A stretch of 64,000 nucleotides of DNA from Curtobacterium sp. VKM Ac-2865 (GCF_015350905.1 NZ_JADKRZ010000003.1:124001-188000); one strand, 5' to 3'; shown: positions 52,254-62,816, counted from the stretch's first letter. A program made the numbers and translations. The notes: generated by a model from the sequence alone, not told the origin.

Positions 52254-52267
52254 GTCCGACCCCGAGC

Positions 52268-53239
52268 TCATCCGCGAATCTCGTCGACGTGTTGGTGGTA
52301 CCAGTCGATGGTGCTCCGCAGGCCGTCTTCGAGCCCGATCTGCGCGTTCCAACCGGCATCGCCGAGCTTGGACACGTCGAGCAGCTTCTGCGGTGTCCCG
52401 TCCGGCTTCGAGGTGTCCCAAACCGTTTCGCCATCGAAGCCGACGATGCCTGCGATGGTGTCAGCGATCTCCTTGATCGTGACGTCCGTCCCGGTACCGA
52501 CGTTGACCTGTGCCGGTCCGTCGTAGTGCTCCATGAGGTGCAGGACGGCGGCGGCCATGTCGTCGACGTGGAGGAACTCACGCCGAGGTGTGCCGGTCCC
52601 CCAGTTCTCGACCCGGTCAGCTCCGGAACGAGCGGCCTCGTCATAACGGCGGATCAGCGCTGGCAGCACATGCGAACCGGTCGGCGAGAAGTTGTCGCCG
52701 GGGCCGTAGAGGTTGGTCGGCATCGCTGAGATCCAGGGCAGTCCGAACTGACGACGCACTGCCTGGACCTGCATGATCCCGGCGATCTTGGCGATCGCAT
52801 AGGCGTCGTTCGTCGGTTCGAGGTAGCCGGTGAGGAGCGCGTCCTCGTGGATCGGCTGCTCCGCGAACTTCGGGTAGATGCACGACGATCCGAGGAACAT
52901 CAGCCGTTCGACGCCCTGCTCCACGGCGGCGTCCATGACGTTGACCTGAATCTGCAGGTTCTCGCTCAGGAAGTCCTGCGGGTAGGTGTTGTTCGCCATG
53001 ATCCCGCCGACCTTCGCCGCAGCGAGCACCACGTAGCGCGGCTTCTGCTCGGCGAAGAACGCGAAGACGGCATCCCGGTTCTTCAGGTCGAGTTCGGACG
53101 ACCGCCGACCCACCAGATCGGTGAAGCCCTCGGACTCCAACTTGCGCCAGACAGCGGACCCGACCAGTCCACCGTGTCCAGCGACGTAGACGCGGGCGGA
53201 ACGGTCGAGCGGCCCTGCGGCGAACTCCGTGTCGGGCAT
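52268..53239 (-). CDS. fcl: GDP-L-fucose synthase
   Basis: Epimerase/reductase that converts GDP-4-keto-6-deoxymannose to GDP-L-fucose. A 323-residue extended SDR: cofactor loop VYVAGHGGLVGSAVWRKL, catalytic SSCIYP, the YAIAKIAG Tyr/Lys pair and NLYGPGDNFSP. Start ATG 53239 shares one base with the gmd stop (TGATG). Together with gmd it supplies the fucose donor for the glycosyltransferases of this locus. Confidence 0.97.
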   Translation of the reverse strand: MPDTEFAAGPLDRSARVYVAGHGGLVGSAVWRKLESEGFTDLVGRRSSELDLKNRDAVFAFFAEQKPRYVVLAAAKVGGIMANNTYPQDFLSENLQIQVNVMDAAVEQGVERLMFLGSSCIYPKFAEQPIHEDALLTGYLEPTNDAYAIAKIAGIMQVQAVRRQFGLPWISAMPTNLYGPGDNFSPTGSHVLPALIRRYDEAARSGADRVENWGTGTPRREFLHVDDMAAAVLHLMEHYDGPAQVNVGTGTDVTIKEIADTIAGIVGFDGETVWDTSKPDGTPQKLLDVSKLGDAGWNAQIGLEDGLRSTIDWYHQHVDEIRG

Positions 53240-54267
53240 CAGGACTCCCAGCTCTGCAGGCGGACCTTGTCGATCCACGGACGGCCCTCGTGCTCGAGGG
53301 CCTCGATGTCGGCGTCGACCATGATCCTCGCGAGCTCAGCTGTGTCGACCGTCGCCTCCCACCCGAGCTTGTCCTTCGCCTTGGACGCATCGCCGACCAG
53401 GGCGTCGACCTCACTCGGCCGGAGGTAGCGCTCGTCGAACCGGACGTGGTCCTCCCACTGCAGGCCCGCGTGGGAGAAGGCGGTTGCGAGGAAGTCCTTG
53501 ACGGTGAAGTTCCCACCGGTGGCGAGCACGAAGTCGTCGGGCTCGTCGACCTGCAGCATCCGCCACATGCCCTCGACGTACTCCGCGGCGTAGCCCCAGT
53601 CGCGGATCGAGTCGAGGTTGCCGAGGTAGACGTGGTCTTCCATGCCAGCCTTGATGCGAGCGACCGCGCGCGTGATCTTCCGCGTCACGAACGTCTCACC
53701 GCGACGCGGGGACTCGTGGTTGAACAGGATGCCGTTGACGGCGAAGATCCCGTAGGCCTCGCGGTAGTTGCGCGTCACCCAGTAGCTGTAGACCTTCGCC
53801 GCACCGTAGGGCGAGCGCGGCCAGAACGGTGTCTCTTCGTTCTGCGGCGGCGGGGTCGCACCGAACATCTCGGACGACGACGCCTGGTAGAAGCGCGTGT
53901 GGATGCCGGACATCCGCACCGCTTCCAGCATGCGCATCGCCCCGACACCAGTGACGTCACCGGTGTGCTCCGGCTCGTCGAAGGAGACACGCACGTGCGA
54001 CTGGGCCGCGAGGTTGTAGACCTCGTCTGGCTTCAGTTCCCCGAGGAGGCTGACCAGGCGAGCGCCGTCACCCAGGTCGCCGTAATGCAGGAAGAGCTTG
54101 GCATCCGGGTTGTGCGGGTCCACGTACAGGTGGTCGATCCGCGATGTGTTGAACGTTGATGCGCGGCGGATGATCCCGTGCACTTCGTACCCCTTGCGGA
54201 GCAGGAGCTCGGCCAGGTATGACCCATCCTGTCCGGTGATGCCCGTGATGAGTGCGCGCTTCGTCAA
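53239..54267 (-). CDS. gmd: GDP-mannose 4,6-dehydratase
   Basis: Converts GDP-D-mannose to GDP-4-keto-6-deoxy-D-mannose. 342 residues with cofactor motif [32 protein letters not shown], the catalytic SSEMFG and YGAAK, and [15 protein letters not shown]. The initiator is TTG at 54267, overlapping the glycosyltransferase stop as TTGA; no ATG fits the conserved N-terminus. Confidence 0.97.
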   Translation of the reverse strand: MTKRALITGITGQDGSYLAELLLRKGYEVHGIIRRASTFNTSRIDHLYVDPHNPDAKLFLHYGDLGDGARLVSLLGELKPDEVYNLAAQSHVRVSFDEPEHTGDVTGVGAMRMLEAVRMSGIHTRFYQASSSEMFGATPPPQNEETPFWPRSPYGAAKVYSYWVTRNYREAYGIFAVNGILFNHESPRRGETFVTRKITRAVARIKAGMEDHVYLGNLDSIRDWGYAAEYVEGMWRMLQVDEPDDFVLATGGNFTVKDFLATAFSHAGLQWEDHVRFDERYLRPSEVDALVGDASKAKDKLGWEATVDTAELARIMVDADIEALEHEGRPWIDKVRLQSWES

Positions 54268-55529
54268 CTGTTCCCCGCTTCTCGGAAGTTGGAGGCCTTC
54301 TGACCGTTGGCCAACCTCGCAAGTAATTGAGCATAGGTCTCAAGCGCAGCCTCGCTCGAGAGCTGTGTGGCGCGGAAGTGCATCCCGGCTCGTCCCATAG
54401 CCGCCGCTCCTGCAGTGTCCTCAGCAAGTCCCTCCGCAGCTCGCAGAAGGGCATCTGGGTCACCTGCCGGAACGGCGACTCCACCACCGGACAACAGCAC
54501 CTCGCTCTCGGTGACGCTTCCAGGATCGGTTGCCGCGATCACCGGGAGGCCAGTGCTGAAGTACGAGGTGAGCTTGCTCGGTACAGCCATACCCGCGACA
54601 CCGGGCCTTTCGTTGACCAAGAGCACGTCGGCTGCGCCGAGGACCTTGCGGAACTGCTCGTCCGGCACGGAGCCGAGCATCTGCACTGTCGGGACTTCAC
54701 GCGCAGCTGTTGCCAGCACGTCACGTTGGTTCCCGTCGCCGAGCAGGACGAAACGCACGGCACTGCCACGCTCCTGTGCACGACGGCCCGCGAGGATCAC
54801 GTTCTCGAGCCCTTGCTTGACCCCCATGTTCCCGGAGTGGAGGACAACGACGTCGTCGTCATCCCATCCGAGGTGGGCTCGCACCGCCGCGCGATCAAAG
54901 GAGACGGGACCGTCCAGGTGAGACCAGTTGCGCACGACCGTCACCGCTGCCGGCTGCACGCCCATCTCGGTGACCACGGTCTCCCGGAAGCGATCGTGGA
55001 TCACGACCACGGCGTCTGCCCGCCTGAGCAACCACCGCTCAATCATGCAGATCGTGCGTACGGCCCAGCGTGATCCTCCTTCACCGAGCTCGCGGACCCC
55101 GAGTGAGTAGAGATCCTGAACCCAGACAACGACCGGTACTCGTCGGAAGAGTCTCGCGCGCACGAGCGTGAGGGCGCTGGACAGCAGGGCCGGTGACACC
55201 AGAACGAGCACATCGGGCCGCCCGAAGCGCGTCATCGCAGACGCAATGCCGAACGACATCTCGGACAGGGCACGTGACAAGCCACCAGGACGCCTGGGCA
55301 GGAGGTGTCGGAAACGGTCCACACGGAAGCCACCACGGGCTTCTCGGACATGGCGGCGCGGGCTGCCGTTGAAGGCCCACTGCGGGTAGTGCGCGTTCGC
55401 CGTGATGACTCGCACTCTGTTGCCGCGCTGCACGAGAGCCGCCGCGAGAGCCGATGAGTACGGAGCAATGCCCGTGGTCTCCGGGGCGAAGTTGATGCCG
55501 ACCAGCAAGACCGACAAGGGGTTCGTCAC
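54264..55529 (-). CDS. GT4-family glycosyltransferase, WbuB-like
   Basis: A 421-residue GT-B enzyme. The N-terminal [20 protein letters not shown] and [10 protein letters not shown] are typical of the WcaI/WbuB group, which add fucose or N-acetylated sugars in capsule and O-antigen synthesis. The nucleotide-sugar region carries [25 protein letters not shown] and [18 protein letters not shown]. Start GTG 55529. First gene of the leftward unit GT-gmd-fcl-DUF4012, divergent from the GT gene at 55643. Adjacency to GDP-fucose genes hints at fucosyl transfer. Confidence 0.9.
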   Translation of the reverse strand: MTNPLSVLLVGINFAPETTGIAPYSSALAAALVQRGNRVRVITANAHYPQWAFNGSPRRHVREARGGFRVDRFRHLLPRRPGGLSRALSEMSFGIASAMTRFGRPDVLVLVSPALLSSALTLVRARLFRRVPVVVWVQDLYSLGVRELGEGGSRWAVRTICMIERWLLRRADAVVVIHDRFRETVVTEMGVQPAAVTVVRNWSHLDGPVSFDRAAVRAHLGWDDDDVVVLHSGNMGVKQGLENVILAGRRAQERGSAVRFVLLGDGNQRDVLATAAREVPTVQMLGSVPDEQFRKVLGAADVLLVNERPGVAGMAVPSKLTSYFSTGLPVIAATDPGSVTESEVLLSGGGVAVPAGDPDALLRAAEGLAEDTAGAAAMGRAGMHFRATQLSSEAALETYAQLLARLANGQKASNFREAGNS

Positions 55530-55642
55530 TCGGTGAACATAACAGGTGCTTGTGTCTCATCGGCGCACCGCAGAACCGGGATCTCGCCCCGGTAACATCA
55601 CGTATCCTTCTCGCGACATCCGAGCACGAAGAAAGTGGCACT
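55530..55642. promoter_or_regulatory. Divergent promoter region of the polysaccharide locus
   Basis: 113 bp between two outward-facing glycosyltransferase genes. Promoters for both transcription units must lie here or just inside the genes. No box stands out clearly. Confidence 0.45.
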
Positions 55643-56791
55643 GTGGCCAAGATCGTGATCGTCCAGCCGTACGTACCCACCTATCGCGCGCCCTTGTTCG
55701 AGGCCCTGGGGCGGCGGCTGCACGACGAAGGCCACGATCTCGTCGTCGCGAGCGGCGAACCGACGGGGCCCCAGAGCGCTCGTCTCGACTCCGTTCACCT
55801 ACGGAACGTCACGCACGTGCCTCTTCGCGTCCGCGTCCTCCGGGCCGGTCGCTTCCAGCTCCGGTACACGCGCGCTCGGTCCGTCTGGCGTTCAGCAGAT
55901 GTCGTGATCGTCGAACTCGCGGCCGGCTCGATCGCCTCCTACGGCGCTCTCCTCCAACGCCGACGAGCCGTTGGAGTCTGGGGTCACGTTGGGGCGTATG
56001 TCACTGCGGACACGCGTGTCACGCGTGCCCTCCGGCGCTGGCAGGCACGCCGGGCTGACAGAGTCCTGGCCTACACCGAGCGCGGAGCGCGCACCGCCGA
56101 GGCATACGGCGTCCCTCCTCACAACATCACGGTCCTCCACAACACCATCGACACATCTGTTCTGCAGGCCGCTGTTCTTCTCGAGCGCGGGCGCACCCCG
56201 TCGGCGATCCGAGCTGAGCTCGGCGTGTCCTCGGGGCCTGTCTTCGCGATGATCGGCGGGGTTGACGCCACCAAGCGAGTGGACCTGGTTGTTGATGCTC
56301 TGGACATCCTCTGGTCGCAAGGGTCATCCATTCAACTCATCGTCGGCGGTCATGGCGAACTTGATGTGCTGTTCGCACCTGCTCGCGCCCGCGGACAAGT
56401 GCGGATGCTCGGCTACGTCGACGATGCGCAAAAGGGTCGGATTGCTCGCGTGGCGATCGCTCTCGTCAATCCGGGGCGGGTGGGTCTGATCGCAGTCGAG
56501 AGCATGGTGATGGCACTCCCGCTCATCACCACCAAGACCGCGCGGCACGGACCGGAGTTCGACTACTTGACTCCTGAGGCCCATCTGTTCGTCATCCCGC
56601 CGAACGCGCCAGCTCTAGCACAGATGATGGTCCAGTTGAGTGAGTCTCCTTCTGAGGTCGCGCGTGTTTCCGAAGCGATCGAAGCAGCGGCAGGGTCGCA
56701 CACACTTGACATGATGGTCACGGAGATGGTCGGCGCCGTGAGCTCGCTCGTGCATGACGGTCGTCGCGTCCGAACGCATCCCAACAGCTGA
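55643..56791 (+). CDS. GT4-family glycosyltransferase
   Basis: A 382-residue GT-B enzyme starting at GTG 55643 (VAKIVIVQPYVPTYRAPLFE). The family's C-terminal half shows FAMIGGVDATKRVDLVVDAL, ARGQVRMLGYVDD and a weakened E-x7-E region (GLIAVESMVMALPLI). Codons are less G/C-biased at third positions than in the metabolic genes, hinting at acquired DNA. Its end overlaps the region upstream of the acetyltransferase gene. Confidence 0.88.
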   Translation: MAKIVIVQPYVPTYRAPLFEALGRRLHDEGHDLVVASGEPTGPQSARLDSVHLRNVTHVPLRVRVLRAGRFQLRYTRARSVWRSADVVIVELAAGSIASYGALLQRRRAVGVWGHVGAYVTADTRVTRALRRWQARRADRVLAYTERGARTAEAYGVPPHNITVLHNTIDTSVLQAAVLLERGRTPSAIRAELGVSSGPVFAMIGGVDATKRVDLVVDALDILWSQGSSIQLIVGGHGELDVLFAPARARGQVRMLGYVDDAQKGRIARVAIALVNPGRVGLIAVESMVMALPLITTKTARHGPEFDYLTPEAHLFVIPPNAPALAQMMVQLSESPSEVARVSEAIEAAAGSHTLDMMVTEMVGAVSSLVHDGRRVRTHPNS

Positions 56792-56888
56792 TCCCGACAT
56801 GGCGCTCGGCAAGGAGCCCCCCTTGCTCCTAGGATCGACGAGGACGTCGCCTCGCCCTGTCGAGGCGAGAACGGGAGCTCGACCTCTG

Positions 56889-57464
56889 ATGTCGACGACA
56901 GACCACGACCACGTCATTCCGCTCGCGGATGCGCCAGGCGAACGCACTACCTGGGGACGCCCCAAGGCAATCGTGTACCTCTGGGGGGTCGTTGAACTGT
57001 CCCTCGTCACGAACCCTTGGCAGATATCGTCTCGACTGCGAGTCGCCGCTCTCCGACTGTTCGGCGCGGAGATCGCCGACGGTGTGGTGTTCCGACCTCG
57101 CACTCGCGTGCGATTCCCCTGGAAGTTGCACGTTGGGGCGAACAGCTGGATCGGCGAAGGAGTCTGGTTCCACAATCAGGACCACATTCATGTCGGGCAC
57201 GACGTGGTGCTCTCACAAGAGACATTCCTGACCACTGGCAGTCACGCTCACCGCCGAGACATGGCGCTCGTCACGCGACCGATCTGGATTGAGGACGGCG
57301 CCTGGGTGACTTCACGATGCATGATCCTCGGTGGCGCACGGGTGGGTCGCTCAGCGCTCGTCCAACCGATGTCGCTCGTCAACTCACACATCCCGGCCGG
57401 CGCGATAGCGGGAGGCAACCCAGCTGAACTTCGTGGATCGCGCTTCGGAGACGAGATTGCCTGA
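56889..57464 (+). CDS. WcaF-like hexapeptide-repeat acetyltransferase
   Basis: A 191-residue left-handed beta-helix acyltransferase. WGRPKAIVYLWGVVELSLVT, LRLFGAEIADGVVFRPRTRV, FPWKLHVGANSWIGEGVWFH and the catalytic-type His in TTGSHAHRRD match colanic-acid acetyltransferase WcaF. It probably O-acetylates a sugar of the repeat unit. Start ATG 56889 fits the family; the frame is open back to ATG 56754, overlapping the upstream gene. The end overlaps the next gene by 32 bp. Confidence 0.87.
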   Translation: MSTTDHDHVIPLADAPGERTTWGRPKAIVYLWGVVELSLVTNPWQISSRLRVAALRLFGAEIADGVVFRPRTRVRFPWKLHVGANSWIGEGVWFHNQDHIHVGHDVVLSQETFLTTGSHAHRRDMALVTRPIWIEDGAWVTSRCMILGGARVGRSALVQPMSLVNSHIPAGAIAGGNPAELRGSRFGDEIA

Positions 57465-58605
57465 TCGCAGCGACGGAACCCGACGCAAGATCGTTCACAT
57501 AGTTGCCCATGTCAGCCCGGACGGTCGGTACGGGGGACCGCTCCGAGTCGCAGCGGACTTGGCCCGAGAACAACGTGCCAACGGCCATGATGCAAGACTC
57601 GTGGCGACGTACGAGGGGTACGACAAACTTCCCCACGAATTCCAGGGCGTCCCGCTACGCGCGTTCCCCGCACGGCGGATCACGCGCCAGGGGTACTCCG
57701 GCCTCTTCTCTGTTGCACTGATACACCACGTCCTGCGTGCGCGTCACGCAACTGACGTCTTTCACATCCACATCGCACGCGATTCGCTCACGACTGTGGC
57801 GGCGCTCTCCTTGAACTTGTTCAAGGCTCGCTTCATCTTGCAGACGCATGGCATGGTCGAACCGGGACGGGGCGTCCTTGTCAGCCTCTTCGACCGCTTC
57901 GCACTCCGACCATCCGCTCGTGGCGCTCGCGCCGTGCTGGTGCTCACTCCGACGGAGCAAGAGCACTTCGCTCACCTCGGGACCCCATCCCACCGGCTGT
58001 CCATCCAATCGAACGGCATCCGTCTGGGCACACTTCTCCAAAACGATCGACGCACAGTTCTCTTCCTGGCGCGTCTGCACCCGAGGAAGGGCGCATCTGA
58101 ATTCGCCTCAGCTGCCGGAAGGCTGGCGCCGGACTGGCCCGCAGTCGAGTTCCGTATCGCCGGTCCGGACGAAGGCGACGGAGCGCGGGTGCACGAAGCT
58201 GTCCTTGACGCGGGTTCACCGAAGAACCTCGTCGTTACCGGCGCTCTGTCTCCGGAAGACGTTCCCAGTGAGATGGCGAACAGCCTGCTCTACGTCCTCC
58301 CTGCTGTTGGCGAGCCGTTCGGTCTGACGATCTTGGAAGCTCTAGCGCAGAACACTCCGGTACTCATACACAAGACCGCCGCACTTGCTTCCGTTGTGGA
58401 AGAAGCGAGGACTGGCTACGTCTTCGGTGACCCGGGCCTCAGCTTGGATGATGCGATCGATCAAGCGCTGCGTGACCCTGCCGAGCTCGCTGAACGTGGG
58501 GCCAGAGGCAGGCAGTTGGCGCAGTCGTTCACGCTCGCTCGTGTCAACGACGAGGTCATGGCCGCATACGCGTTCACCCCTCGTACGGACAGGCCAGACG
58601 AATGA
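57433..58605 (+). CDS. GT4-family glycosyltransferase
   Basis: A 390-residue GT-B enzyme. N-terminal HIVAHVSPDGRYGGPLRVAA is the acceptor-domain glycine loop. The donor domain has FLARLHPRKGASEF, FRIAGPDEGDG and the E-x7-E motif in GEPFGLTILEALAQNTPVL. GTG 57433 overlaps the upstream acetyltransferase by 32 bp; later starts are possible. The stop overlaps the next gene as ATGA. Confidence 0.9.
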   Translation: MDRASETRLPDRSDGTRRKIVHIVAHVSPDGRYGGPLRVAADLAREQRANGHDARLVATYEGYDKLPHEFQGVPLRAFPARRITRQGYSGLFSVALIHHVLRARHATDVFHIHIARDSLTTVAALSLNLFKARFILQTHGMVEPGRGVLVSLFDRFALRPSARGARAVLVLTPTEQEHFAHLGTPSHRLSIQSNGIRLGTLLQNDRRTVLFLARLHPRKGASEFASAAGRLAPDWPAVEFRIAGPDEGDGARVHEAVLDAGSPKNLVVTGALSPEDVPSEMANSLLYVLPAVGEPFGLTILEALAQNTPVLIHKTAALASVVEEARTGYVFGDPGLSLDDAIDQALRDPAELAERGARGRQLAQSFTLARVNDEVMAAYAFTPRTDRPDE

Positions 58606-59690
58606 TCAGATGGTTCACGAACGTCGCTGCTCCGTATCGGATCCCGCTCTGGGAACGAATAGAAGAACAACACCCCCTCCGCGTCCATCTCCTCGAGACG
58701 AGCGCTTCCCTCGACCGCGAGGGGCGCCGTCCCGACGACTGGAAGGCACCGCAGGGTTCCCGATACACGTGGGTGCCCAACGTCACCATCCGCCGGGGCG
58801 AACGCTCCTTCTACGTTGCCCGTTCAGCGCCCGTCGTACCCCGTGGAACGTCGGCAGTGCTCATCGGGGCGTGGGAGTCACCGGTTTACTGGCAAGTGCT
58901 CCTCGAGGCGAAGGTCCGGCGCATCCGGACTGTCGGGTTCTACGAGTCGACGCTGCAGTCCAACCGACATCGGTCCGGTCCTGTCGCAGCGGCCCGATCT
59001 CGGTTCTACCGCTCGCTCGACGCCGTGGTCGTTCCCGGTTTGTCCGCGAGGCGTGCTCTGGAGAGCTTCGGAGTCGAAAGCTCGCGGATACACCAGGGCT
59101 TCAACGCGGTCGACGTGACGGCGTTCCACTCGGCGGCTCGATCGAGGCCGGAGCCGCACGGCCCGGGACATCGATTCGTCTTCGTCGGACAGCTCATCCA
59201 ACGGAAGAACCCGTTGCTGCTCCTGCGAGCGTTCGCGAAGAGCCGCTTGTCTGACGACACCCTCTGCTACGTCGGTACGGGGGAACAGATGCAGGTACTC
59301 CGGAACGAGGCCGTTGGTTTGGGCCTCGCCGAGGTCGTGGAATTCGAGGGCGCCTTGTCGAACCAGGCACTGGCACGACGTCTTCATCATTTCGACACGC
59401 TCGTGTTGCCGTCCGAAGAAGAGGTGTGGGGCTTGGTCGTCAATGAAGCGCTCGCAGCCGGACTGGGAGTCGTCGTCAGCGAGAACGCGGGCGTCGCCGC
59501 TTCCGTGGCGGAGATGACTCGAGTGTTCGTGACCTCGCCGACCGAGACCGGCATCGAAGACGCACTGGTGAAGGCCCGAAAAGCCGGGGTAGGCCTGATC
59601 GAGACGCCCGAGATACTCGCGCACACGCCGGACCGTTTCGCGGACGTCTTCACGAGGGCGCTGGTCCCCTCTGGAGGAATGTCCTCGTGA
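58602..59690 (+). CDS. GT4-family glycosyltransferase
   Basis: A 362-residue GT-B enzyme. N-terminal NVAAPYRIPLWERI, donor domain FVFVGQLIQRKNPLLLLRAF, CYVGTGEQ and EEVWGLVVNEALAAGLGVVV (E-x7-E). Overlaps by 4 bp at both ends (ATGA upstream, GTGA downstream), showing a tightly coupled unit with the neighbouring glycosyltransferase and acyltransferase. Confidence 0.9.
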   Translation: MIRWFTNVAAPYRIPLWERIEEQHPLRVHLLETSASLDREGRRPDDWKAPQGSRYTWVPNVTIRRGERSFYVARSAPVVPRGTSAVLIGAWESPVYWQVLLEAKVRRIRTVGFYESTLQSNRHRSGPVAAARSRFYRSLDAVVVPGLSARRALESFGVESSRIHQGFNAVDVTAFHSAARSRPEPHGPGHRFVFVGQLIQRKNPLLLLRAFAKSRLSDDTLCYVGTGEQMQVLRNEAVGLGLAEVVEFEGALSNQALARRLHHFDTLVLPSEEEVWGLVVNEALAAGLGVVVSENAGVAASVAEMTRVFVTSPTETGIEDALVKARKAGVGLIETPEILAHTPDRFADVFTRALVPSGGMSS

Positions 59691-60217
59691 TCTCTCCCAC
59701 GACGGCTCTCGGAGTCGTCCGGTTCCTGATCTGGACGAAGATGCGACGCATCCGCGCAGATGGGCTCGGACGCCTGGATGGGTTCCCACGAGTGCACCGG
59801 ACCGCTCGGACTGAGGTCCGTGTCGGCGCCCGTGTTCGGTTGTTTCCCGGAGTGCGGTTGAGTCTCACTCGCCCGGGTGCTTCAGTGCGGATCGGAGCCC
59901 GCACGTACTTCAATCGCAACGTGGAGATCAATTGCTCCACGTCGGTCGACATAGGCAGCGACTGTGCCATCGCGTGGGACGTGCTCATCATGGACAACGA
60001 CGCGCACAGTGTGAACGGGGTCTACGGCCGAGCACCGATCAGAGTCGGCGACCACGTCTGGATCGGCCAAGGCGCTCGCATCCTGAAGGGCGTCACGATC
60101 GGAGACGGAGCAATCGTCGGCACCGGGAGCATCGTCACCCGCGACGTTCCACCACGTGCCCTCGTCGTTGGTTCCCCCGCGCGAGTCATCTCCACCGACG
60201 TCACCTGGGAACTCTGA
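59687..60217 (+). CDS. Hexapeptide-repeat acyltransferase
   Basis: A 176-residue left-handed beta-helix enzyme of the LbH maltose/galactoside acetyltransferase-like type: IGARTYFNRNVEINCSTSVD, IMDNDAHSVNG with the catalytic His, DHVWIGQGARILKGVTIGDG and GSIVTRDVPPRALVVGSPAR. Second O-acetyltransferase of the locus. Last gene of the rightward unit; it ends 23 bp before the convergent polymerase gene. Confidence 0.9.
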   Translation: MISPTTALGVVRFLIWTKMRRIRADGLGRLDGFPRVHRTARTEVRVGARVRLFPGVRLSLTRPGASVRIGARTYFNRNVEINCSTSVDIGSDCAIAWDVLIMDNDAHSVNGVYGRAPIRVGDHVWIGQGARILKGVTIGDGAIVGTGSIVTRDVPPRALVVGSPARVISTDVTWEL

Positions 60218-60240
60218 GTCTGCAACCGGAGCGCCCGGGA

Positions 60241-61542
60241 TCACTCAGAGTGGTTGGGCGTCCTGGCTGGCTCTGACTCGACCGTCTCAAGTGGATCGCT
60301 GGATCGCAGTCGGGCGCTGGCGAGGTAGAAGCCGACGATGAGGGGCCAGTAGAGGTACCGTTCGACCAGCCCGTTGTTCAACAGCCCGAAAGCCAACACC
60401 ACCAGGCCTGCACCTGCCAGGTGCGCATTCAGTTCCTGGCCCCGCGCACGCCACACTCTCCGGAAGACGCTGCCGAGGCTGCTGTAGAAGGCTGCGAAGA
60501 GGATGACCCCACCGCCGGACAAGAGGATCAACGGCACCATCTCGCCAAGCCAGGTTGAGAGGCCGGCTCCGCCAAGAGGATGACGCAGGAAGATCCCGAG
60601 ACCCTCTGTCAAGGCCTGGACCCGCGCGCTGTCCGAAGCCTCCGCGACGCCTTGCGAGAACCTCGTGGTCGCCCACACGGACGGCAGCCAGAGCACCGCG
60701 CCCACTATCGACAGCAAGCCCAGCGGTAGACCCCACGCTCCTCTGCCGCTCCAGATCAGCCGGATGATCACGCTGAGGACCAAGGCGAAGAAGCCGACGG
60801 CGAGGCCGGCTCGAGACCCAGTCAAGAACAGGCCCCACATCGACAGGACGACGAGCGCACATCCGCCCGCGCGGCGAACCAGTCCCGCGCGTGGGCCCAA
60901 CGCCAGGAACACTGCCAGAGGCAGCCCCACGCCGATGGTCTCCGCAAGCGAGTTCGGGTGATTCGTCAGGCCTACGGCACGGGCCGCTGAGTCGATGTGG
61001 AACACGAACGGCAGATCAGGCAGCGCGAAGGTGAACTGCAGGATCGACCAGGACACTCCGATCGCTATGCCCAGGAGCCAGGCCGCGATGATCGAGACCA
61101 GCGCCCTCGGGAACCGGTGGAAGGCTCCGACCGAAAGCCCGACGGCGGTCCAGCACAACACCAGCCTGACGAGGAACGTCGCCGAGCCCCCCACTGTCTC
61201 GCCGAGCGCATCACCCGTGGTGAACTGTGCCGCTTCGAGCGTCTGGAACGGCAGACGGTCGAAGAAGACGGCGTCTCGCCCCATGAGGACGAGCACGACG
61301 ACCGGCAGCACGACGAACTGCCACGGCATCGGCACCGCCACCCGACGAGTCAAGCCCAGCAGCAGAGCGAGGGCCAGCGAGGCCACCAGGAAGAAATCCG
61401 CGAGGTTGAGGCCTGCGATCCGCACCCCGGTCCACGGGGACGTCATCGCGGCGGCGAGGAGGAGGAGCAGGAGGAGACGGTTCGGGCGATCGTGCGCGGC
61501 GGTCGAGTCCTGCAACACGTAGGCAAGCTGCGGACGCGACAT
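60241..61542 (-). CDS. O-antigen ligase/polymerase-like membrane protein (Wzy-type)
   Basis: A 433-residue integral membrane protein with about 11-12 hydrophobic segments. The region GLTNHPNSLAETIGVGLPLA before a long chain of helices, then FLTGSRAGLAVGFFAL, is the Wzy_C/O-antigen ligase signature. Expected role: polymerising lipid-linked repeat units outside the membrane. Start ATG 61542 shares one base with the flippase stop (TGATG). Confidence 0.88.
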   Translation of the reverse strand: MSRPQLAYVLQDSTAAHDRPNRLLLLLLLAAAMTSPWTGVRIAGLNLADFFLVASLALALLLGLTRRVAVPMPWQFVVLPVVVLVLMGRDAVFFDRLPFQTLEAAQFTTGDALGETVGGSATFLVRLVLCWTAVGLSVGAFHRFPRALVSIIAAWLLGIAIGVSWSILQFTFALPDLPFVFHIDSAARAVGLTNHPNSLAETIGVGLPLAVFLALGPRAGLVRRAGGCALVVLSMWGLFLTGSRAGLAVGFFALVLSVIIRLIWSGRGAWGLPLGLLSIVGAVLWLPSVWATTRFSQGVAEASDSARVQALTEGLGIFLRHPLGGAGLSTWLGEMVPLILLSGGGVILFAAFYSSLGSVFRRVWRARGQELNAHLAGAGLVVLAFGLLNNGLVERYLYWPLIVGFYLASARLRSSDPLETVESEPARTPNHSE

Positions 61543-62816
61543 CAGTTCGTCAGCTCCACGTCGTGTGCGGCGTTCCGCGGACGTCTGGCTGTTCGTTCCG
61601 CCCGAGCGTCCGTTACGACCTCGAGCACGATGGTCACGCCGAGCCCGACCTCGAATCCGACCAGTGCGACGAGCGCACCGCTACTGGCTGCCCCCAGACT
61701 CACCAGGAGCAGTCCAACGACCGCCCCGACAGAGGTAGCGGCAGCGAGCGGCTTCATTCGACCTGCCGTAGCCAGGACTGCGTGGCCGAACACCTGTTCA
61801 AACAGGATCAGTCCGAGTGCCACTCCCAGGATCCCGACCTCGACGAGCGTGAACGTGATCGTCTGTGCGACCAGGAGGTGGAGGAACCAACCCCCGATGA
61901 CAGCGAACAGTGCCATCCCGGAGAGCGACAACACGCCAGTGACCAGCGTCACTCTCCTGACAGCCTTGGCCCGGTCCGCTGGCGCAGCACGTGCAACGTA
62001 TCCCTGCGACATCTGCACCACGGGCGACACTGCCGAGGCAAACTGCCGCTGGACTTTGTCGAAGACCGCGTAGACCGGCAAGGCAGCGGGAGCGATCAAC
62101 CCGACGAGGATGACCGGGAGCGCAGCGAAGCTGGCAGACGCTCCCGCAGCGACCATGCCGTGTGACTGATCACGGAGGACGCTCAGGGTGCGCGGCCAAC
62201 TCACTGAGATTCGAGCTCCCCCGGCCTGTCGACGGATGGTGAGTGTGGCGACCACCAGACCGACTCCGATGCCGGTCAACTGTGACACGAATGCAAAGCC
62301 GGTCGGCAATCCGAGATGCAGCAGCAGGATGCCCAAGGCCGTGCCCATCACCCGCGGGATCGTGTCGATCACGATGAGGGTCCAGGGGCGAGCCACGCCG
62401 ACGTAGAACCAAGCCGGGCTGAGTGCGACTGCTGCTGTCGTCAACAACGCCAGGATCGGAACGAGAGCCACCCGGTCGATGACGAGCGAGAGGACAACTG
62501 CACCGACCGGCAGCATCACGATGCCCACCAGCGCACGTCCTCGCAAGGACTCCGCGTACCTCAGTGCCCGAGTCCTGGGGTCGGCACGCGCGACGTAAGC
62601 GGGGCCTGCCAAGCCCCAGCCGTAGCCGGTGATGACCCCGCAGAACCCTCCGATCGCTTGGGCGACCGCGATGTCCGCCCAATCACGGGGTCCGACTGTG
62701 GCGATCAGCGCCGGTATGAGTGCAAGGCCCGCGACCGCGAGGGCCACCATGTTCGTTCCGTACCCGACGCTCAGCGATGCGTGCCGGCTCAGCGGCGATC
62801 GACTCGAGGACGGCAT
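61542..62816 (-). CDS. Polysaccharide flippase-like membrane protein (Wzx-type)
   Basis: A 424-residue protein with about 12 hydrophobic segments, opening SVGYGTNMVALAVAGLALIP and containing QAIGGFCGVITGYGWGLAGP and VYAVFDKVQRQFASAVSPVV. Layout matches the MOP-superfamily polysaccharide exporters that flip undecaprenyl-linked repeat units. One-base overlaps at both ends (TGATG) couple it to the glycosyltransferase upstream and the polymerase downstream. Confidence 0.85.
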   Translation of the reverse strand: MPSSSRSPLSRHASLSVGYGTNMVALAVAGLALIPALIATVGPRDWADIAVAQAIGGFCGVITGYGWGLAGPAYVARADPRTRALRYAESLRGRALVGIVMLPVGAVVLSLVIDRVALVPILALLTTAAVALSPAWFYVGVARPWTLIVIDTIPRVMGTALGILLLHLGLPTGFAFVSQLTGIGVGLVVATLTIRRQAGGARISVSWPRTLSVLRDQSHGMVAAGASASFAALPVILVGLIAPAALPVYAVFDKVQRQFASAVSPVVQMSQGYVARAAPADRAKAVRRVTLVTGVLSLSGMALFAVIGGWFLHLLVAQTITFTLVEVGILGVALGLILFEQVFGHAVLATAGRMKPLAAATSVGAVVGLLLVSLGAASSGALVALVGFEVGLGVTIVLEVVTDARAERTARRPRNAAHDVELTN